Shown: positions 27,495-38,100 of the stretch, piece after piece
Layout of the letters: each line of letters begins with the position of its first letter
How positions within the stretch are numbered: position 1 is the stretch's first letter
From: Hoylesella oralis ATCC 33269
Lineage (GTDB): Bacteria > Bacteroidota > Bacteroidia > Bacteroidales > Bacteroidaceae
DNA length: 64,000 nucleotides
Direction of reading: 5' to 3'
Assembly (NCBI RefSeq): GCF_000185145.2
Contig: NZ_GL833119.1
Location: 1,615,464 to 1,679,463 of the forward strand
Notes under the pieces: model-generated
What the model saw: only the letters and a program-made list of their open reading frames with translations
Told to the model about the DNA's origin: nothing
The model's database searches: none
Translations under genes and position numbers: made by a program

Positions 27495-28823
27495 ATGATA
27501 GAAAAGTATCAACAAAAAATCAACCATCGGGTAATAATTCCCACCCAACACTTTATGCGTCAGGAGAAATCCGGTGGTATAGTCCTCCTATTTTCCGTTA
27601 TTATAGCCCTTGTTTTGGCTAATTCTCCTATCAGAGAGCAATATTTTTCGTTCTTCGAGCAGCATTTCGGCTTCTTATTCAATGGTAGGCCACTGCTTAA
27701 CTTTAGTTTGGAACATTGGATTAACGATGGTCTGATGTCTCTATTTTTCTTTGTAGTAGGGTTAGAGCTGAAGCGTGAATTTATCGGAGGAGAGCTCCGT
27801 CGCATCCGTAAGGTAACTCTTCCCGTAGGTGCTGCCGTGTTCGGTATGATTGTTCCGGCATTCATTTATCTGTTGTTTAACTTTAACAATCCCATAGTTG
27901 CACATGGTTGGGGCATCCCGATGGCCACAGATATCGCCTTCGCCCTCGCCATACTTTATATGTTAGGCGATCGTGTGCCGCTTTCGGCTAAGGTTTTCCT
28001 CACCACTTTGGCCATTGTAGACGACTTAGGATCCGTTTTAATCATAGCATTCTTCTATACTTCCGAAATTTCTCTTTCCAATATCGGCATCGGGATGGCC
28101 TTTCTTTTCGTCATGTTCTTGGCAAATAAATTCGGTGTAAAAAATGTATGGTTCTACGGCATCGTAGGTATCGGCGGTGTATGGATGGCATTCTTGTTGT
28201 CCGGAGTACATGCCACAATCTCTGCCGTGCTTACTGCGTTTATGATACCTGCCGATTCTTCGATCCCCGAAGCGGCCTTTATCGCTCGCATAAAAAAGCA
28301 GATGAACAGGTTTGAGAAAGCGGCTGCCAACGATGTGATTACGCTGGAAGAGGAACAGGTGAAGATCATATCTAAAGTAAAAGACGAGACTGCGAACGCC
28401 ATACCACCGTTGCAGCGCCTTGAACACAGTTTGCATCCGTTGGTGTCGTTCGTTATTATGCCGGTGTTTGCACTGTCTAATGCCGGTGTGTCGTTTGTCG
28501 ATATGCATCTTTCCGATGTTTTTTCCAATCATGTGGCCATGGGGGTTATGTTGGGTTTGTTGCTCGGCAAGCCGATAGGCATCATCTTCTCTGTGTGGTT
28601 GCTCACCCGATTGCGCTTAGGCGAACTGTCGCGCTCTATGACACGGCGCAGATTGCTGGGACTCGGCTTTCTTGCATCGATCGGATTTACCATGTCTATG
28701 TTCGTCACCACCCTCGCCTTTGCCGATGCAACGCATATGGTACAGGCCAAGGTGGGTATCTTTGCCGCCTCTATTCTCGGCGGATTGATTGGATATAAAC
28801 TTCTGCGTACATCGGCGCGATAA
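27495..28823 (+). CDS. nhaA: Na+/H+ antiporter NhaA
   Basis: Inner-membrane antiporter exchanging Na+ (or Li+) for protons, protecting against salt and alkaline stress. It has 442 residues and about 12 helices. Diagnostic blocks are LEHWINDGLMSLFFFVVGLELKRE, GWGIPMATDIAFALAILYM with VPLSAKVFLTTLAIVDDLGS carrying the ion-binding Asp pair, and LLLGKPIGI. A long charged cytoplasmic loop lies around residues 255-310. The family normally has 380-450 residues. It is monocistronic with its own promoter; the 250 bp after it show nothing clear. Confidence 0.97.
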   Translation: MIEKYQQKINHRVIIPTQHFMRQEKSGGIVLLFSVIIALVLANSPIREQYFSFFEQHFGFLFNGRPLLNFSLEHWINDGLMSLFFFVVGLELKREFIGGELRRIRKVTLPVGAAVFGMIVPAFIYLLFNFNNPIVAHGWGIPMATDIAFALAILYMLGDRVPLSAKVFLTTLAIVDDLGSVLIIAFFYTSEISLSNIGIGMAFLFVMFLANKFGVKNVWFYGIVGIGGVWMAFLLSGVHATISAVLTAFMIPADSSIPEAAFIARIKKQMNRFEKAAANDVITLEEEQVKIISKVKDETANAIPPLQRLEHSLHPLVSFVIMPVFALSNAGVSFVDMHLSDVFSNHVAMGVMLGLLLGKPIGIIFSVWLLTRLRLGELSRSMTRRRLLGLGFLASIGFTMSMFVTTLAFADATHMVQAKVGIFAASILGGLIGYKLLRTSAR

Positions 28824-29073
28824 AGGGGCAAAAGGCATACTTTGTCTTTCCGCCGGAGATATACCATGTTCCTATCATGCTTATATAGTGTTCCTGATAG
28901 CTTTAGAGGATATGTTTGTAGAATATAGGCGGCGCATTTATCCGAACATGCGGTAGACTGTAAGTTCGATTAGCGTTTAAGATAGGGCAAAAAAATGCCG
29001 GATATCGATATTTTTTCACATAGAATAATAGGCTTTTGAAAATAAATTGGAAGAATGAACGTTATTACTATTG

Positions 29074-30507
29074 ATGAAATTATATTATAAAATATTGGCC
29101 TCGATAGCATTGGCAATGATGCTGTTTGCATGCACCGACGACGATTCTTTTACTACGTCGCCGGACCATCAGCTATCGTTTTCTACCGATACACTGAAGT
29201 TGGACACCACGTTTTCGAACGTTCCAACGGCGGCAAAGTCTTTTTGGATATACAATTATTCGGGAGATGGCATCAGATGCAGCAACATTCGTTTGGAACG
29301 GGGCAACCAGTCAGGCTTCCGTGTTAATATAGATGGCGTGTATTTAGGTAAGGAGGCAGGCTATCAGACAGGCGGTATTGAGGTAAGAAACAAAGACAGC
29401 GTGCGCGTTTTTGTTGAACTCACGTCGGCGTACACCCGTAAAGAAGCTCCGCAGAAAATAGAAGATAATCTTATTATAACGCTCGAAAGCGGGCGGATAC
29501 AGAAGGTTAATCTGAATGCATATTCGTGGGATGCCGATGTGATAAGATTGCTGAAAGTAAAGAACGATACCGTTATTTCGAGTACGAAACCGATTATTGT
29601 TTATGGCGGTATTACGGTAGACAGTGCTGCAACGTTGAAGATAGGGGCGGGAACCGTGCTGTATTTCCATCATGATGCGGGCATCGACGTGTATGGTAAG
29701 CTGGTTACAGAAGGTACACCCTCGGAGAATGTTGTTTTAAGAGGCGACAGGCTCGACCGTTTGTTTTCCTACCTGCCGTATGATAGAGTAAGCGGACAAT
29801 GGCAAGGAATAAGGTTTCGTGGTTCCTCGTATGATAATGTTCTTGCTTATACCGATATACACAGCACGTTCAATGGTGTGCTGGCAGACTCGTCGGATGT
29901 GACTCGTACCACCCTTACACTCGATGCCTGTACCATTCACAATTGTCAGGGATACGGGTTGATGAGTACCGAAAGCAAGGTTGTATTGCGCAATTCGCAG
30001 TTCACGAATACACTGCAAGACTGCGTGTTTATAGATGGTGGCGATGCTATTGTGAACGGATGTACCATGGCGCAGTTCTATCCGTTCGATTCTAAGCGGG
30101 GTGTTGCCTTTCGTTGCAGTGCCTTGAAACCGCTGCTGGCTATGAATTGTGCCAATACATTGATAACCGGTTATGCCGACGATGAGCTGATGGTTACCCG
30201 AAAGAAAGATGATCCGACGGTTGATTATCTGTTCGATCACTGTGTTATCAGAACTCCCCAACCAACTACGGCCGACAGTTTGAAATTCGTTGGGGTAGAT
30301 TACGAGAATGTAAGAGATACGACGAAGTACGGAAGAAAGCACTTTGTAAAGATAGATACCGATAAACTTAGTTACGATTTCCGGTTAGACAGTGTGTCTT
30401 CGGCCATCGGTAAAGCATCTCTCGCCACGTCTTTACCCACCGACAGGAGGGGGAGGGCACGCGATGATAAGCCGGATATCGGAGCATTCGAATACGTTAA
30501 ACAATAA
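29074..30507 (+). CDS. Exported lipoprotein with right-handed beta-helix repeats
   Basis: A 477-residue lipoprotein. The start is taken as the ATG at 29074 (MKLYYKILAS), preceded by an in-frame TTG; the signal peptide ends in the lipobox LFAC followed by TDDDS. Residues 30-170 form a beta-sandwich-like head. Residues 180-400 show parallel beta-helix character (ITVDSAATLKIGAGTVLYFHH, WQGIRFRGSSYDNVLAYTDIH, LTLDACTIHNCQGYGLMS). The C-terminus ends RARDDKPDIGAFEY, the usual cap of this family. Such proteins sit on the cell surface and often act on or bind polysaccharides; the substrate is unknown. Cdd follows 8 bp later. Confidence 0.8.
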   Translation: MKLYYKILASIALAMMLFACTDDDSFTTSPDHQLSFSTDTLKLDTTFSNVPTAAKSFWIYNYSGDGIRCSNIRLERGNQSGFRVNIDGVYLGKEAGYQTGGIEVRNKDSVRVFVELTSAYTRKEAPQKIEDNLIITLESGRIQKVNLNAYSWDADVIRLLKVKNDTVISSTKPIIVYGGITVDSAATLKIGAGTVLYFHHDAGIDVYGKLVTEGTPSENVVLRGDRLDRLFSYLPYDRVSGQWQGIRFRGSSYDNVLAYTDIHSTFNGVLADSSDVTRTTLTLDACTIHNCQGYGLMSTESKVVLRNSQFTNTLQDCVFIDGGDAIVNGCTMAQFYPFDSKRGVAFRCSALKPLLAMNCANTLITGYADDELMVTRKKDDPTVDYLFDHCVIRTPQPTTADSLKFVGVDYENVRDTTKYGRKHFVKIDTDKLSYDFRLDSVSSAIGKASLATSLPTDRRGRARDDKPDIGAFEYVKQ

Positions 30508-30515
30508 ATAAAAGC

Positions 30516-30995
30516 ATGAAAAATATTAAGATAGAAATCGGCATAAAGCTGTGCGATTTTACCGAACTTCCCAAGGAAGAGCAAGAGCTACTGACCGAAG
30601 CCATCCGAGCTACCGATAACTCGTATGCCAACTATAGCAAGTTTTATGTGGGGGCGGCCTTGCGGTTAAACAACGGTAAGATTATGATAGGTGCCAACCA
30701 AGAGAATGCGGCGTTCCCTTCAGGGCTCTGTGCAGAGCGTACTGCCATCTTTGCAGCACAGGCCAATTACCCCGACCAGCCTATACGAACGTTGGCTGTT
30801 GCCGCAAAGAACAGCGATGGCCTGCTTAAGCAGCCGGTAACGCCATGCGGTGCATGCCGGCAAGTTATACTAGAGATAGAAGACAGGTATAAAAGTCCGA
30901 TACGCATATTGCTCTATGGTACCGAGGGCGTATATTGCATCGATAGCGTGAAAGACTTGCTCCCGTTATCGTTTATAGACGAGAATATGCGATGA
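30516..30995 (+). CDS. cdd: Cytidine deaminase
   Basis: Deaminates cytidine and deoxycytidine to uridine and deoxyuridine in pyrimidine salvage. The 159 residues include the catalytic CAE at 72-74 (Glu74) and the zinc-binding PCGAC at 110-114 (Cys111 and Cys114). The size fits the homotetrameric class. The stop overlaps an ATG at 30992 that would begin the next small gene. Confidence 0.96.
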   Translation: MKNIKIEIGIKLCDFTELPKEEQELLTEAIRATDNSYANYSKFYVGAALRLNNGKIMIGANQENAAFPSGLCAERTAIFAAQANYPDQPIRTLAVAAKNSDGLLKQPVTPCGACRQVILEIEDRYKSPIRILLYGTEGVYCIDSVKDLLPLSFIDENMR

Positions 30996-31016
30996 AAATA
31001 AAGAATAGTAGCTTTT

Positions 31017-31208
31017 ATGGCTATTGGTGCACTCGTTCCGGAAACGGCATCTGCTTATAAGTATTATGTGACGTATGCTGACGGAACAAAATATATGTTC
31101 CATGCAGAAAGTAAAGAGGAGGCTATTGCAAAGTTCGAAGAAGCAAATTTGGAAGAGCCTGCGGTTTTGACATCACGACCTAATGGCGGAATTCTTGCTG
31201 TTAAATAA
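31017..31208 (+). CDS. Small exported protein of unknown function, probable frameshift in its signal peptide
   Basis: A 63-residue ORF (MAIGALVPETASAYKYYVTY...) of unknown function. The segment after ETASA, about 50 residues with KYYVTYADGTKYMFHAESKE, looks like a small mature domain. The start at 31017 leaves only half a signal peptide. An ATG at 30992 overlaps the cdd stop and would give MKIRIVAFMAIG...ETASA, a perfect signal peptide, if one A of the run near 30998-31002 were absent. The gene is therefore either freshly frameshifted, mis-sequenced at that run, or translated from the internal ATG. Confidence 0.6.
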   Translation: MAIGALVPETASAYKYYVTYADGTKYMFHAESKEEAIAKFEEANLEEPAVLTSRPNGGILAVK

Positions 31209-31265
31209 TTCTATTATAATTATAAAGCTGCGGTATCGGCTATACGGCCTTTATTCTTAAGAAGA

Positions 31266-32138
31266 ATGAAGAGCTTGTCGATTTTTTTATTGTTATTTAT
31301 ATCTTCTGTACAGATAAGAGCACAGATACCCCAACTGCAAAGCCCTGATGGGGGAATGTATGCATACAAAAAAACTAAAAGGGTGCGTTGCGACTCTGCG
31401 CGGTTTTCTGCTTATTATAAACTTTTGTTTTTAAGAGATTCTACTAAAAGCAAATATACTGAGGCGCAAACCATCTTGCAGATATCGGATAAATATGTGC
31501 GATTTGCCGATTATTATTGTATATTAACCGACTCTATCAATGATTTTTGTGCCCAAAGCCGAAAGAATGCGCATAACCCGGAGGCAAATAAGAGTTTCGA
31601 TGCTGCTGCATTTAAACGGAGATACTATTGGGTAACTTTAACGAATTTGCTGACAAAGCAAACCACTGTGCAATGCCGAAATCTGCGGAAGTATGAATAT
31701 ACGATACCTACGCCGGCGATTAATTGGACTTTAGTGCAGGAAGACAGTGTTATCAATAATATTGTTTGCAAGAAAGCAACCTGCTCTTATGCGGGGCGCG
31801 ATTATATTGCATGGTATGCGGAGAGCATAAATCTGCCTTATGGGCCTTATTTGTTTTATGGATTGCCCGGGCTGGTTATCAATCTCTACGATACCAAACG
31901 AAATTGGATATTTATCAACAACGGTGTAGGTGAAGCGAAAGAACTTCGGGAAATGTATTTATATGGCGGAAAAGAAATTATCAAGACAACCAAGGAAAAG
32001 GCGCTTACGGCATATCGGAATGAGACTGAAGATTATTTGAACCTTGCGAAAGAAATTATAGGATGGACCATGATAGGTAGGAAAGAACAGCCTACATATC
32101 CTAAACGCCCCAGTAATATGCTTGAGTTGAAATGGTAA
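31266..32138 (+). CDS. GLPGLI family protein
   Basis: A 290-residue exported protein with signal peptide 1-19 (ending IRAQ). The family hallmark GLPGL appears as FYGLPGLVINLYDT near residue 195, preceded by the usual ...CKKATCSYAGRDYIAWYAESI...PYGPYLF. GLPGLI proteins are Bacteroidota-specific, of unknown function, and are usually paired with a large outer-membrane receptor, as here: the next gene starts within its stop codon (TAATG). Confidence 0.92.
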   Translation: MKSLSIFLLLFISSVQIRAQIPQLQSPDGGMYAYKKTKRVRCDSARFSAYYKLLFLRDSTKSKYTEAQTILQISDKYVRFADYYCILTDSINDFCAQSRKNAHNPEANKSFDAAAFKRRYYWVTLTNLLTKQTTVQCRNLRKYEYTIPTPAINWTLVQEDSVINNIVCKKATCSYAGRDYIAWYAESINLPYGPYLFYGLPGLVINLYDTKRNWIFINNGVGEAKELREMYLYGGKEIIKTTKEKALTAYRNETEDYLNLAKEIIGWTMIGRKEQPTYPKRPSNMLELKW

Positions 32139-34684
32139 TGAAAGCTGTTTCGTATTTGTTCTTTCTGCTACTATTACCCGTTTCCGTATTTGCACAAATG
32201 CTTACGGGAAAGGTTAAGAGTACAGATAACAAAGCTATTTTTAATGTAACATGTAAGCTTTTCGACGCTAAAGACTCGCTGCTTGCCTATACATTTACTA
32301 AGCAAGACGGAACATATACTATAGCTTGGCAGCCTGCGGCACATCGTTTGGAGTTTTCTGCTATCGGTTATAAAAAGCAAAATGTATTGATAAAAGCTGA
32401 TAGGTACGGATATGATGCGACTCTAATATCCTCTGCCATTAAACTGAAAGAAGTAACGGTTACGGTTGAACCGATTAAGCGAAATAAGGATACTTTGCTA
32501 TATAATGCGGATGCATTCCGCCAGAAAGAAGATCGTTACCTTGAAGATGTGCTGAAACGGCTGCCGGGTATCGAAGTTGGTAGTAACGGAGAAATAATCT
32601 ATCAAGGCAAGAGTATTAATAAGTTTAATATTGAGGGGCTCGATCTTATGGGCAACCGATATAATCAAGCTACGCAGAATATGCCTGCAGAGGCAGTGGC
32701 ACAGATACAAATAATGGAGAATAATCAGCCGATCAGAGCCTTAGAAGATAAGGTGAACAGTAATCGTGCTACACTTAACATCAAGCTGAAAAAGGACTAT
32801 AAGATGCGTCCGTTTGGAGAGATTGAGGGAGGCATCGGATTTCCGGCAACGATATGGGATAACAGACTGACATCTATAGGGATAGCAACCAAAAATCAAT
32901 TTTTTGTTTCGGCTATGATGAATAATAATGGAATAGATTTAAGTCCGTTGACGAAAGATATGACTGTAATGAGTGATAAATACCTTGCAGAGCCGTTGCC
33001 GACTTCTTTTTTATATTCCCCCACGGTAAAAACGCCTCCGGTATCGCAACTTTATTATTTGAATAATAAGTCTTATTATATAGGTGCGAATTATCTTCAT
33101 GCGTTTTCAAAATATGCCAATTTGCGGACTAATTTGCTGTATCATCACAATACAACGTTTAAAGACGACAGTACTTTCGTACGCTATGTATCGAATGATA
33201 CCGTAAATATCTTCGAACGAAATGGCATAAAGGACAGAAATGATATTGTAAAAGCACAAATACGTTATGAACTAAACACGAAAAAACTGTATCTTTATGA
33301 TGAAGTGCTTGGTAGTCTTGGTCTGAAAGATGCGCATAATGAGATAAAATCAAATATTGGCAGTGTGGGTGAAAGGGTGTGGAGTAACCCTTATTTTCTG
33401 CAAAATACGTTTAATGCCGATTTGAATACTCCCAATCATCTTTATACTTTTTCTTCCGTTATCAGAGCATATAAAGCGAAAGAAAAACTAACATCTTTAT
33501 TTAAGGGGTGGGATAGAAGGCTTCAACCGATAGATATGTATAACTTTTTTATGCGCAATCGTGTGAGTACGGCCTTTGATGTATTTGGTAATAGTCTTAC
33601 TTTCGGCTATATACTTGAATATAAGTATAATACTTTGGCAACGGATAAGGTCTCGCATCAAGCGAGTAAGTATTGGCTCAATACTATAGAGCCAACTTAT
33701 GAAATCAGTTTTGATAAAGGATATATGGATATTTCTTTGCCGGTGGAATTTCTTTCTTATAACTATGGCTGGAGGCATAAAAATAGCAATAAAGTGTTAT
33801 TTTCTCCATCTGTAGATTTAGAATATAAATTAAATAATATGCTGACTGCTGATATATCTTTGGGATATAACCGGAATGGAGATACTGAAAAGATGTTCTT
33901 TAATGGTATTCTTAATCATAATTATCGTACTTATTCTAAGATGATAGACAGTTTGTCTGTAGAACGAATGTCGATAGCAAATCTTCGTTTGGCCTATATT
34001 AATACTTTCGATATGCTGTCATGGAATATCTATATAGGGTGGATGCATGCTAAGAATGATTATTTCCTGAATTATTCTTATACAGATGATGCAACCTTTA
34101 TTCGGCCTGTCTGGAGAGATAATGACCGATCATCGTGGAGTGTAGCCATGTCGTTAAAAAAGATATTTCGCTCTTTGGGTATAACATTTAATTATGGAAA
34201 TCGTTATTCATATAATAAGTCGTTTCTTTCACAGAATACGGTCGAAGATTATATCAGATATAATGTATTTAGCAGTAATCTATCTCTTAATTGGAATAAA
34301 TTGAGTTGGCTACATGCCAATGTTTCAGGTGTTGGTAATATAAGTTGGAAAGGTAAAGATCGTTTTTCGTATGACCATAGTATTTTAAGAAATGCTTATT
34401 ATGCAATACGATTAGATTTTTTCCCGATAAAGAGGTTACGTTTATATACGGATTTCTCGCAAACAATAATTGAAATCACACAAAAGCATTATTCTACTAA
34501 CTATTTTCTTAATGCAGGATTACGATATGATGTTTTAAAGTTTCTTGCCATAAAATTTAGTGCGACAAATCTTTTAAATCGTAAATACTATACTGAATCT
34601 TTATATAGTGGTGCTAATTACCAATATTTTGAGTTTCCATTAAGGGGAAGAGAAGTTATGTTTAGTTTAAGTGTTAAATATTAA
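32138..34684 (+). CDS. TonB-dependent-receptor-like outer-membrane barrel with carboxypeptidase-like domain
   Basis: A protein of 848 residues when started at the ATG at 32138, which shares its A with the previous stop; an alternative ATG lies 6 bp upstream. The signal peptide ends SVFAQ. Residues 21-100 are a carboxypeptidase-regulatory-like beta domain (LTGKVKSTDNKAIFNVTC). A plug-like region follows (LPGIEVGSNGEIIYQGKSIN, then NIEGLDLMGNRY), and the remainder is aromatic-rich barrel ending MFSLSVKY. Partner of the GLPGLI protein; this pairing is common in Bacteroidota, but the transported or secreted substrate is unknown. The following 100 bp are AT-rich without a gene. Confidence 0.85.
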   Translation: MKAVSYLFFLLLLPVSVFAQMLTGKVKSTDNKAIFNVTCKLFDAKDSLLAYTFTKQDGTYTIAWQPAAHRLEFSAIGYKKQNVLIKADRYGYDATLISSAIKLKEVTVTVEPIKRNKDTLLYNADAFRQKEDRYLEDVLKRLPGIEVGSNGEIIYQGKSINKFNIEGLDLMGNRYNQATQNMPAEAVAQIQIMENNQPIRALEDKVNSNRATLNIKLKKDYKMRPFGEIEGGIGFPATIWDNRLTSIGIATKNQFFVSAMMNNNGIDLSPLTKDMTVMSDKYLAEPLPTSFLYSPTVKTPPVSQLYYLNNKSYYIGANYLHAFSKYANLRTNLLYHHNTTFKDDSTFVRYVSNDTVNIFERNGIKDRNDIVKAQIRYELNTKKLYLYDEVLGSLGLKDAHNEIKSNIGSVGERVWSNPYFLQNTFNADLNTPNHLYTFSSVIRAYKAKEKLTSLFKGWDRRLQPIDMYNFFMRNRVSTAFDVFGNSLTFGYILEYKYNTLATDKVSHQASKYWLNTIEPTYEISFDKGYMDISLPVEFLSYNYGWRHKNSNKVLFSPSVDLEYKLNNMLTADISLGYNRNGDTEKMFFNGILNHNYRTYSKMIDSLSVERMSIANLRLAYINTFDMLSWNIYIGWMHAKNDYFLNYSYTDDATFIRPVWRDNDRSSWSVAMSLKKIFRSLGITFNYGNRYSYNKSFLSQNTVEDYIRYNVFSSNLSLNWNKLSWLHANVSGVGNISWKGKDRFSYDHSILRNAYYAIRLDFFPIKRLRLYTDFSQTIIEITQKHYSTNYFLNAGLRYDVLKFLAIKFSATNLLNRKYYTESLYSGANYQYFEFPLRGREVMFSLSVKY

Positions 34685-34788
34685 AATAATATTTTTTGTA
34701 TATAAAGACTTGTTAGAATTAGAATGTTTTCAACGCTAAAAATAAGTGTTTGACATTGATAGATGAATTTAAAAAACAAGTCAAAAGA

Positions 34789-34820
34789 TTTGGATAAATA
34801 AAAATAAACCGTTACCTTTG
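34789..34820 (+). promoter_or_regulatory. Promoter of the tRNA-Ser/tRNA-Glu pair
   Basis: TTTG at 34789-34792 and TACCTTTG at 34813-34820, spacing 20 bp, 43 bp before the first tRNA. Confidence 0.7.
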
Positions 34821-34863
34821 CACCACGTTTGGAAAAAATGCTATCAGCAATAAATACAAACAA

Positions 34864-34950
34864 GGAAGTTTGGGTGAGTGGCTGAAACCAGCAGTTTGCT
34901 AAACTGCCGTGCGCGTTAGCGTACCGGGGGTTCGAATCCCCCAGCTTCCG
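34864..34950 (+). tRNA. tRNA-Ser (anticodon GCU)
   Basis: An 87-nt cloverleaf with acceptor stem GGAAGTT/AGCTTCC, anticodon GCT at 34898-34900 inside the CAGTTTGCTAAACTG arm, a long variable arm (class II tRNA, as expected for serine) and the T-arm GGGGGTTCGAATCCCCC. The 3' CCA is not encoded. Reads AGC and AGU codons. Confidence 0.95.
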
Positions 34951-34979
34951 CAAGGGATACAAATAATGTTTTCCGTGAT

Positions 34980-35051
34980 GGTCGGTTCATCTAACGGTTA
35001 GGATACAAGATTCTCAATCTTGGCATACGAGTTCGATTCTCGTACCGACTA
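34980..35051 (+). tRNA. tRNA-Glu (anticodon CUC)
   Basis: A 72-nt cloverleaf with acceptor stem GGTCGGT/ACCGACT (first pair G-U), anticodon arm CAAGATTCTCAATCTTG with anticodon CTC at 35013-35015, and T-arm ACGAGTTCGATTCTCGT. CCA is not encoded. It lies 29 bp after tRNA-Ser and is probably co-transcribed. Anticodon CUC reads GAG. Confidence 0.9.
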
Positions 35052-35156
35052 CTAAAACTAAGATGTCTTGCCAACAGTTCTGCTGTTGGCATTTATTTTT
35101 TATAAAGGGCTTTCTCTCTTTTGGTTATTACGTTCTGTTTATTTCATTTTTTTTCT

Positions 35157-35164
35157 TAAATTTG
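35157..35164 (+). promoter_or_regulatory. Putative -7 element of the addAB-like pair
   Basis: TAAATTTG at 35157-35164, 23 bp before the chosen start at 35188. No clear -33 partner. Confidence 0.4.
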
Positions 35165-35187
35165 CAGATACAACGATATTATCTGAT

Positions 35188-38100
35188 ATGGAAAATAATT
35201 CTGGCTTGGATTTGTTTCATAAAGGTCTTGAAACGCAGACATGCAGCGGTGTCGTGCAGAACAGATACCGTCCGATAACAGTGTATAAAGCGAGTGCAGG
35301 TACCGGAAAAACTTTTACTTTAGCAACGCGATACATAAAACTGCTTATCGACAATCCTGACAGCTTTCGCAATATTTTAGCCGTTACTTTTACGAATAAG
35401 GCTACGGAAGAGATGAAGATGCGCATATTGAGTCAGTTGTACGGAATAGCCCACCATCTTCCGGATTCAGAGGAATATTTGAATAAGGTGATTGAAATAA
35501 CGGGGGCAACCGAGGAATATATTGCCTCTCAAGCCAAGGTTGCTCTATCTAATCTGGTACATAATTATAGCTATTTTAGGGTAGAAACTATCGATACTTT
35601 CTTTCAGAGCATCTTACGAAACCTTGCTCGAGAGCTCGATCTTACAGCAAATTTACGCATTGAACTGAACGATCGTCAGATAGAGCAGCAGGCTGTAGAT
35701 ACGTTGATAGAGGAACTTGTGCCGGCAAGTAAGGAGCTCGGATGGATCATGAGTTATATTCGCGAGAATATATCCGATGATAAGAGTTGGAATATAATCG
35801 GTCTTTTAAAGCGGTTCGGTGAGAATATTTTCAAGGATTTCTATAGGCAAAACGAGGGTGAACTGACCGAAAAACTTAAACAGAAAGGTTTTTTCAAGGA
35901 ATATACGGATAAATTACGTGCGGTAAGAGACAAGGCTAAAGATAATCTGTTGACAATTGCCGAGACATTTTTCGATATCTTGTCTGCCAATGGTATCGAT
36001 ATTGCCGATTTTAATTATGGCAAGTCGGGTGTATGCGGGTATTTTATAAAGTTACGAAATGGCGTATTCGAGGATAACGAATTGTTGAAAACTCGTGTAA
36101 CAGACGCTCTTGAAGAGCCGATGAATTGGGTAAAAAAAGGAGATAGAATTCAGGGATCGCCATTGCTTAATTTGGTTCAGTCGGAACTGTTGCCACTGCT
36201 TTTGGATGCTGAACGCATACGTCCGAAGCAGCTTACGCTTTATAAATCGGCAGATATTACATTGAAACATTTAAATCAGTTGCGTTTGTTGAGCAGTATT
36301 GAGGCAAAGGTAAGAGAGATGAATGCCGATGCCAACCGTTTTTTGTTAAGCGATACGCAGGCATTGTTATCGTCTTTGATAGATGAAAGCGATTCTCCTT
36401 TCATTTTTGAAAAGATCGGTACGCAGCTGCACCATGTAATGATAGACGAGTTTCAGGATACAAGTACCATACAGTGGCGCAACTTCAAGGTGTTGTTGGA
36501 TGAGTGTATGAGTCATGAAGATACCGAGAATTTGATTGTCGGAGATGTGAAGCAGAGCATTTATCGATGGAGATCGGGTGACTGGCGTCTGCTGAATGAT
36601 ATTGAAAAAGAGTTTCCTACGGCAGATACAAGTACGATGATTGAGAGATTGGATGTGAATTACCGTTCGGAAGCCAATGTGGTTAATTTTAATAATGCCT
36701 TTTTTAAGGCCGCTGCAAATTGGGAGTATCGAAAGGTGGAAGAAGATAATGCTGTAGAAGCCGGACAGTTGAACAGGGCTTATGCCGATGTGGAGCAGAA
36801 ACTTCCGGCCGGTAAACCGACGAAAGGTTATGTGCATATCGAACTTTTACCGCAAAAGGACTATCACGATAAAATGATGGTACGCCTGAAAGAGGCCTTG
36901 GAAGAATTGATAGAACATCATGTTCCATTGAATAAGATAGCCATTATCATACGCTCTAATGGCATTATACAAGAGGTAGCCGATTATTTTATGCGCGAGA
37001 TGCCCGATGTACGTCTCGTTTCCGATGAGGCTTTTCGCTTGGATGCGTCGCTTGCTGTAAACATAATTATCGATGCCTTGCATGTGTTGATGCATCCTAA
37101 TGATCGGTTAGCAATTGCAAATCTTGCTAAAGCCTATTGTAAAGTTACTTCCGGTTCTGTGTATTCGGAGAGTACGTTGATTGGGGATAGGGAAGATATG
37201 ACGGTATTGTTGCCCAAAGATTTCTCGAATTATACCGATAGTTTGGTGCGTCTACCACTCAGAGATTTGGTAGAAAAACTCTATATCATATTCAATCTCG
37301 GTTCGTTGCAGCATGAAGATGCGTACTTATGTTCGTTCTATGATCAGTTGAATTCATATATCAGCGACAATGTTTCGGATATAGATTCGTTCGTAGAGTA
37401 TTGGAATGAGACTATTCACAGTAAGACCATCGCAGGAGACGAGATAGATGGAATTAGGCTAATCACCATTCATAAGAGTAAAGGATTGGAGTTTGAGCAT
37501 GTTATCATGCCGTTCTGTGATTGGCAGTTGGAAAAAGTATCTACGATATGGTGCAAGCCCACCGAGGCTCCTTTCGATGAATTACCGCTCGTTCCGATAG
37601 ACTTCGTTGCGAAGCAGATGCGAAGTACCATTTATGAACAAGATTACCTGCACGAACATTTGCAGAATGTGGTCGACAATCTGAACCTGCTTTATGTTGC
37701 TTTTACGCGTGCCAAATGTTCTTTGCAGGTGTTCGGAAAGCGGGGAAAGAGCGGTATCAGAACAGAGTTGATAGAGACTTGTCTGCCCATAGTGACCGAT
37801 ACGTTGGAGAAATGTGTATTAGTCGGCGATATCGAAAATGCTGAAGAAATCGTAAGTTTGGAGTACGGATCATTGGAAGATTATTCGCAGAATAATAAAA
37901 AAACGAATATCTCGCGTAATGTGTTTAAGCAACCAATAGATACGGAGAATATCGATATCGTATCTTTTGATATGAATGTAGAGTTCCGGCAGAGCAATAA
38001 AAGCCGCAGTTTTATAGAGAATGTGGAAGAAGAAGAGGAGACTTTGCCCGATTATGTCAAGATTGGAAGTATTCTGCATAACGTGCTTTCCAATATCAGG

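Noticed and set aside
35068-35187. Longer start for the AddA-like gene
   Set aside because: The extension would run through the promoter and just behind the tRNA, and has no similarity to the family; the ATG at 35188 precedes the normal N-terminus.
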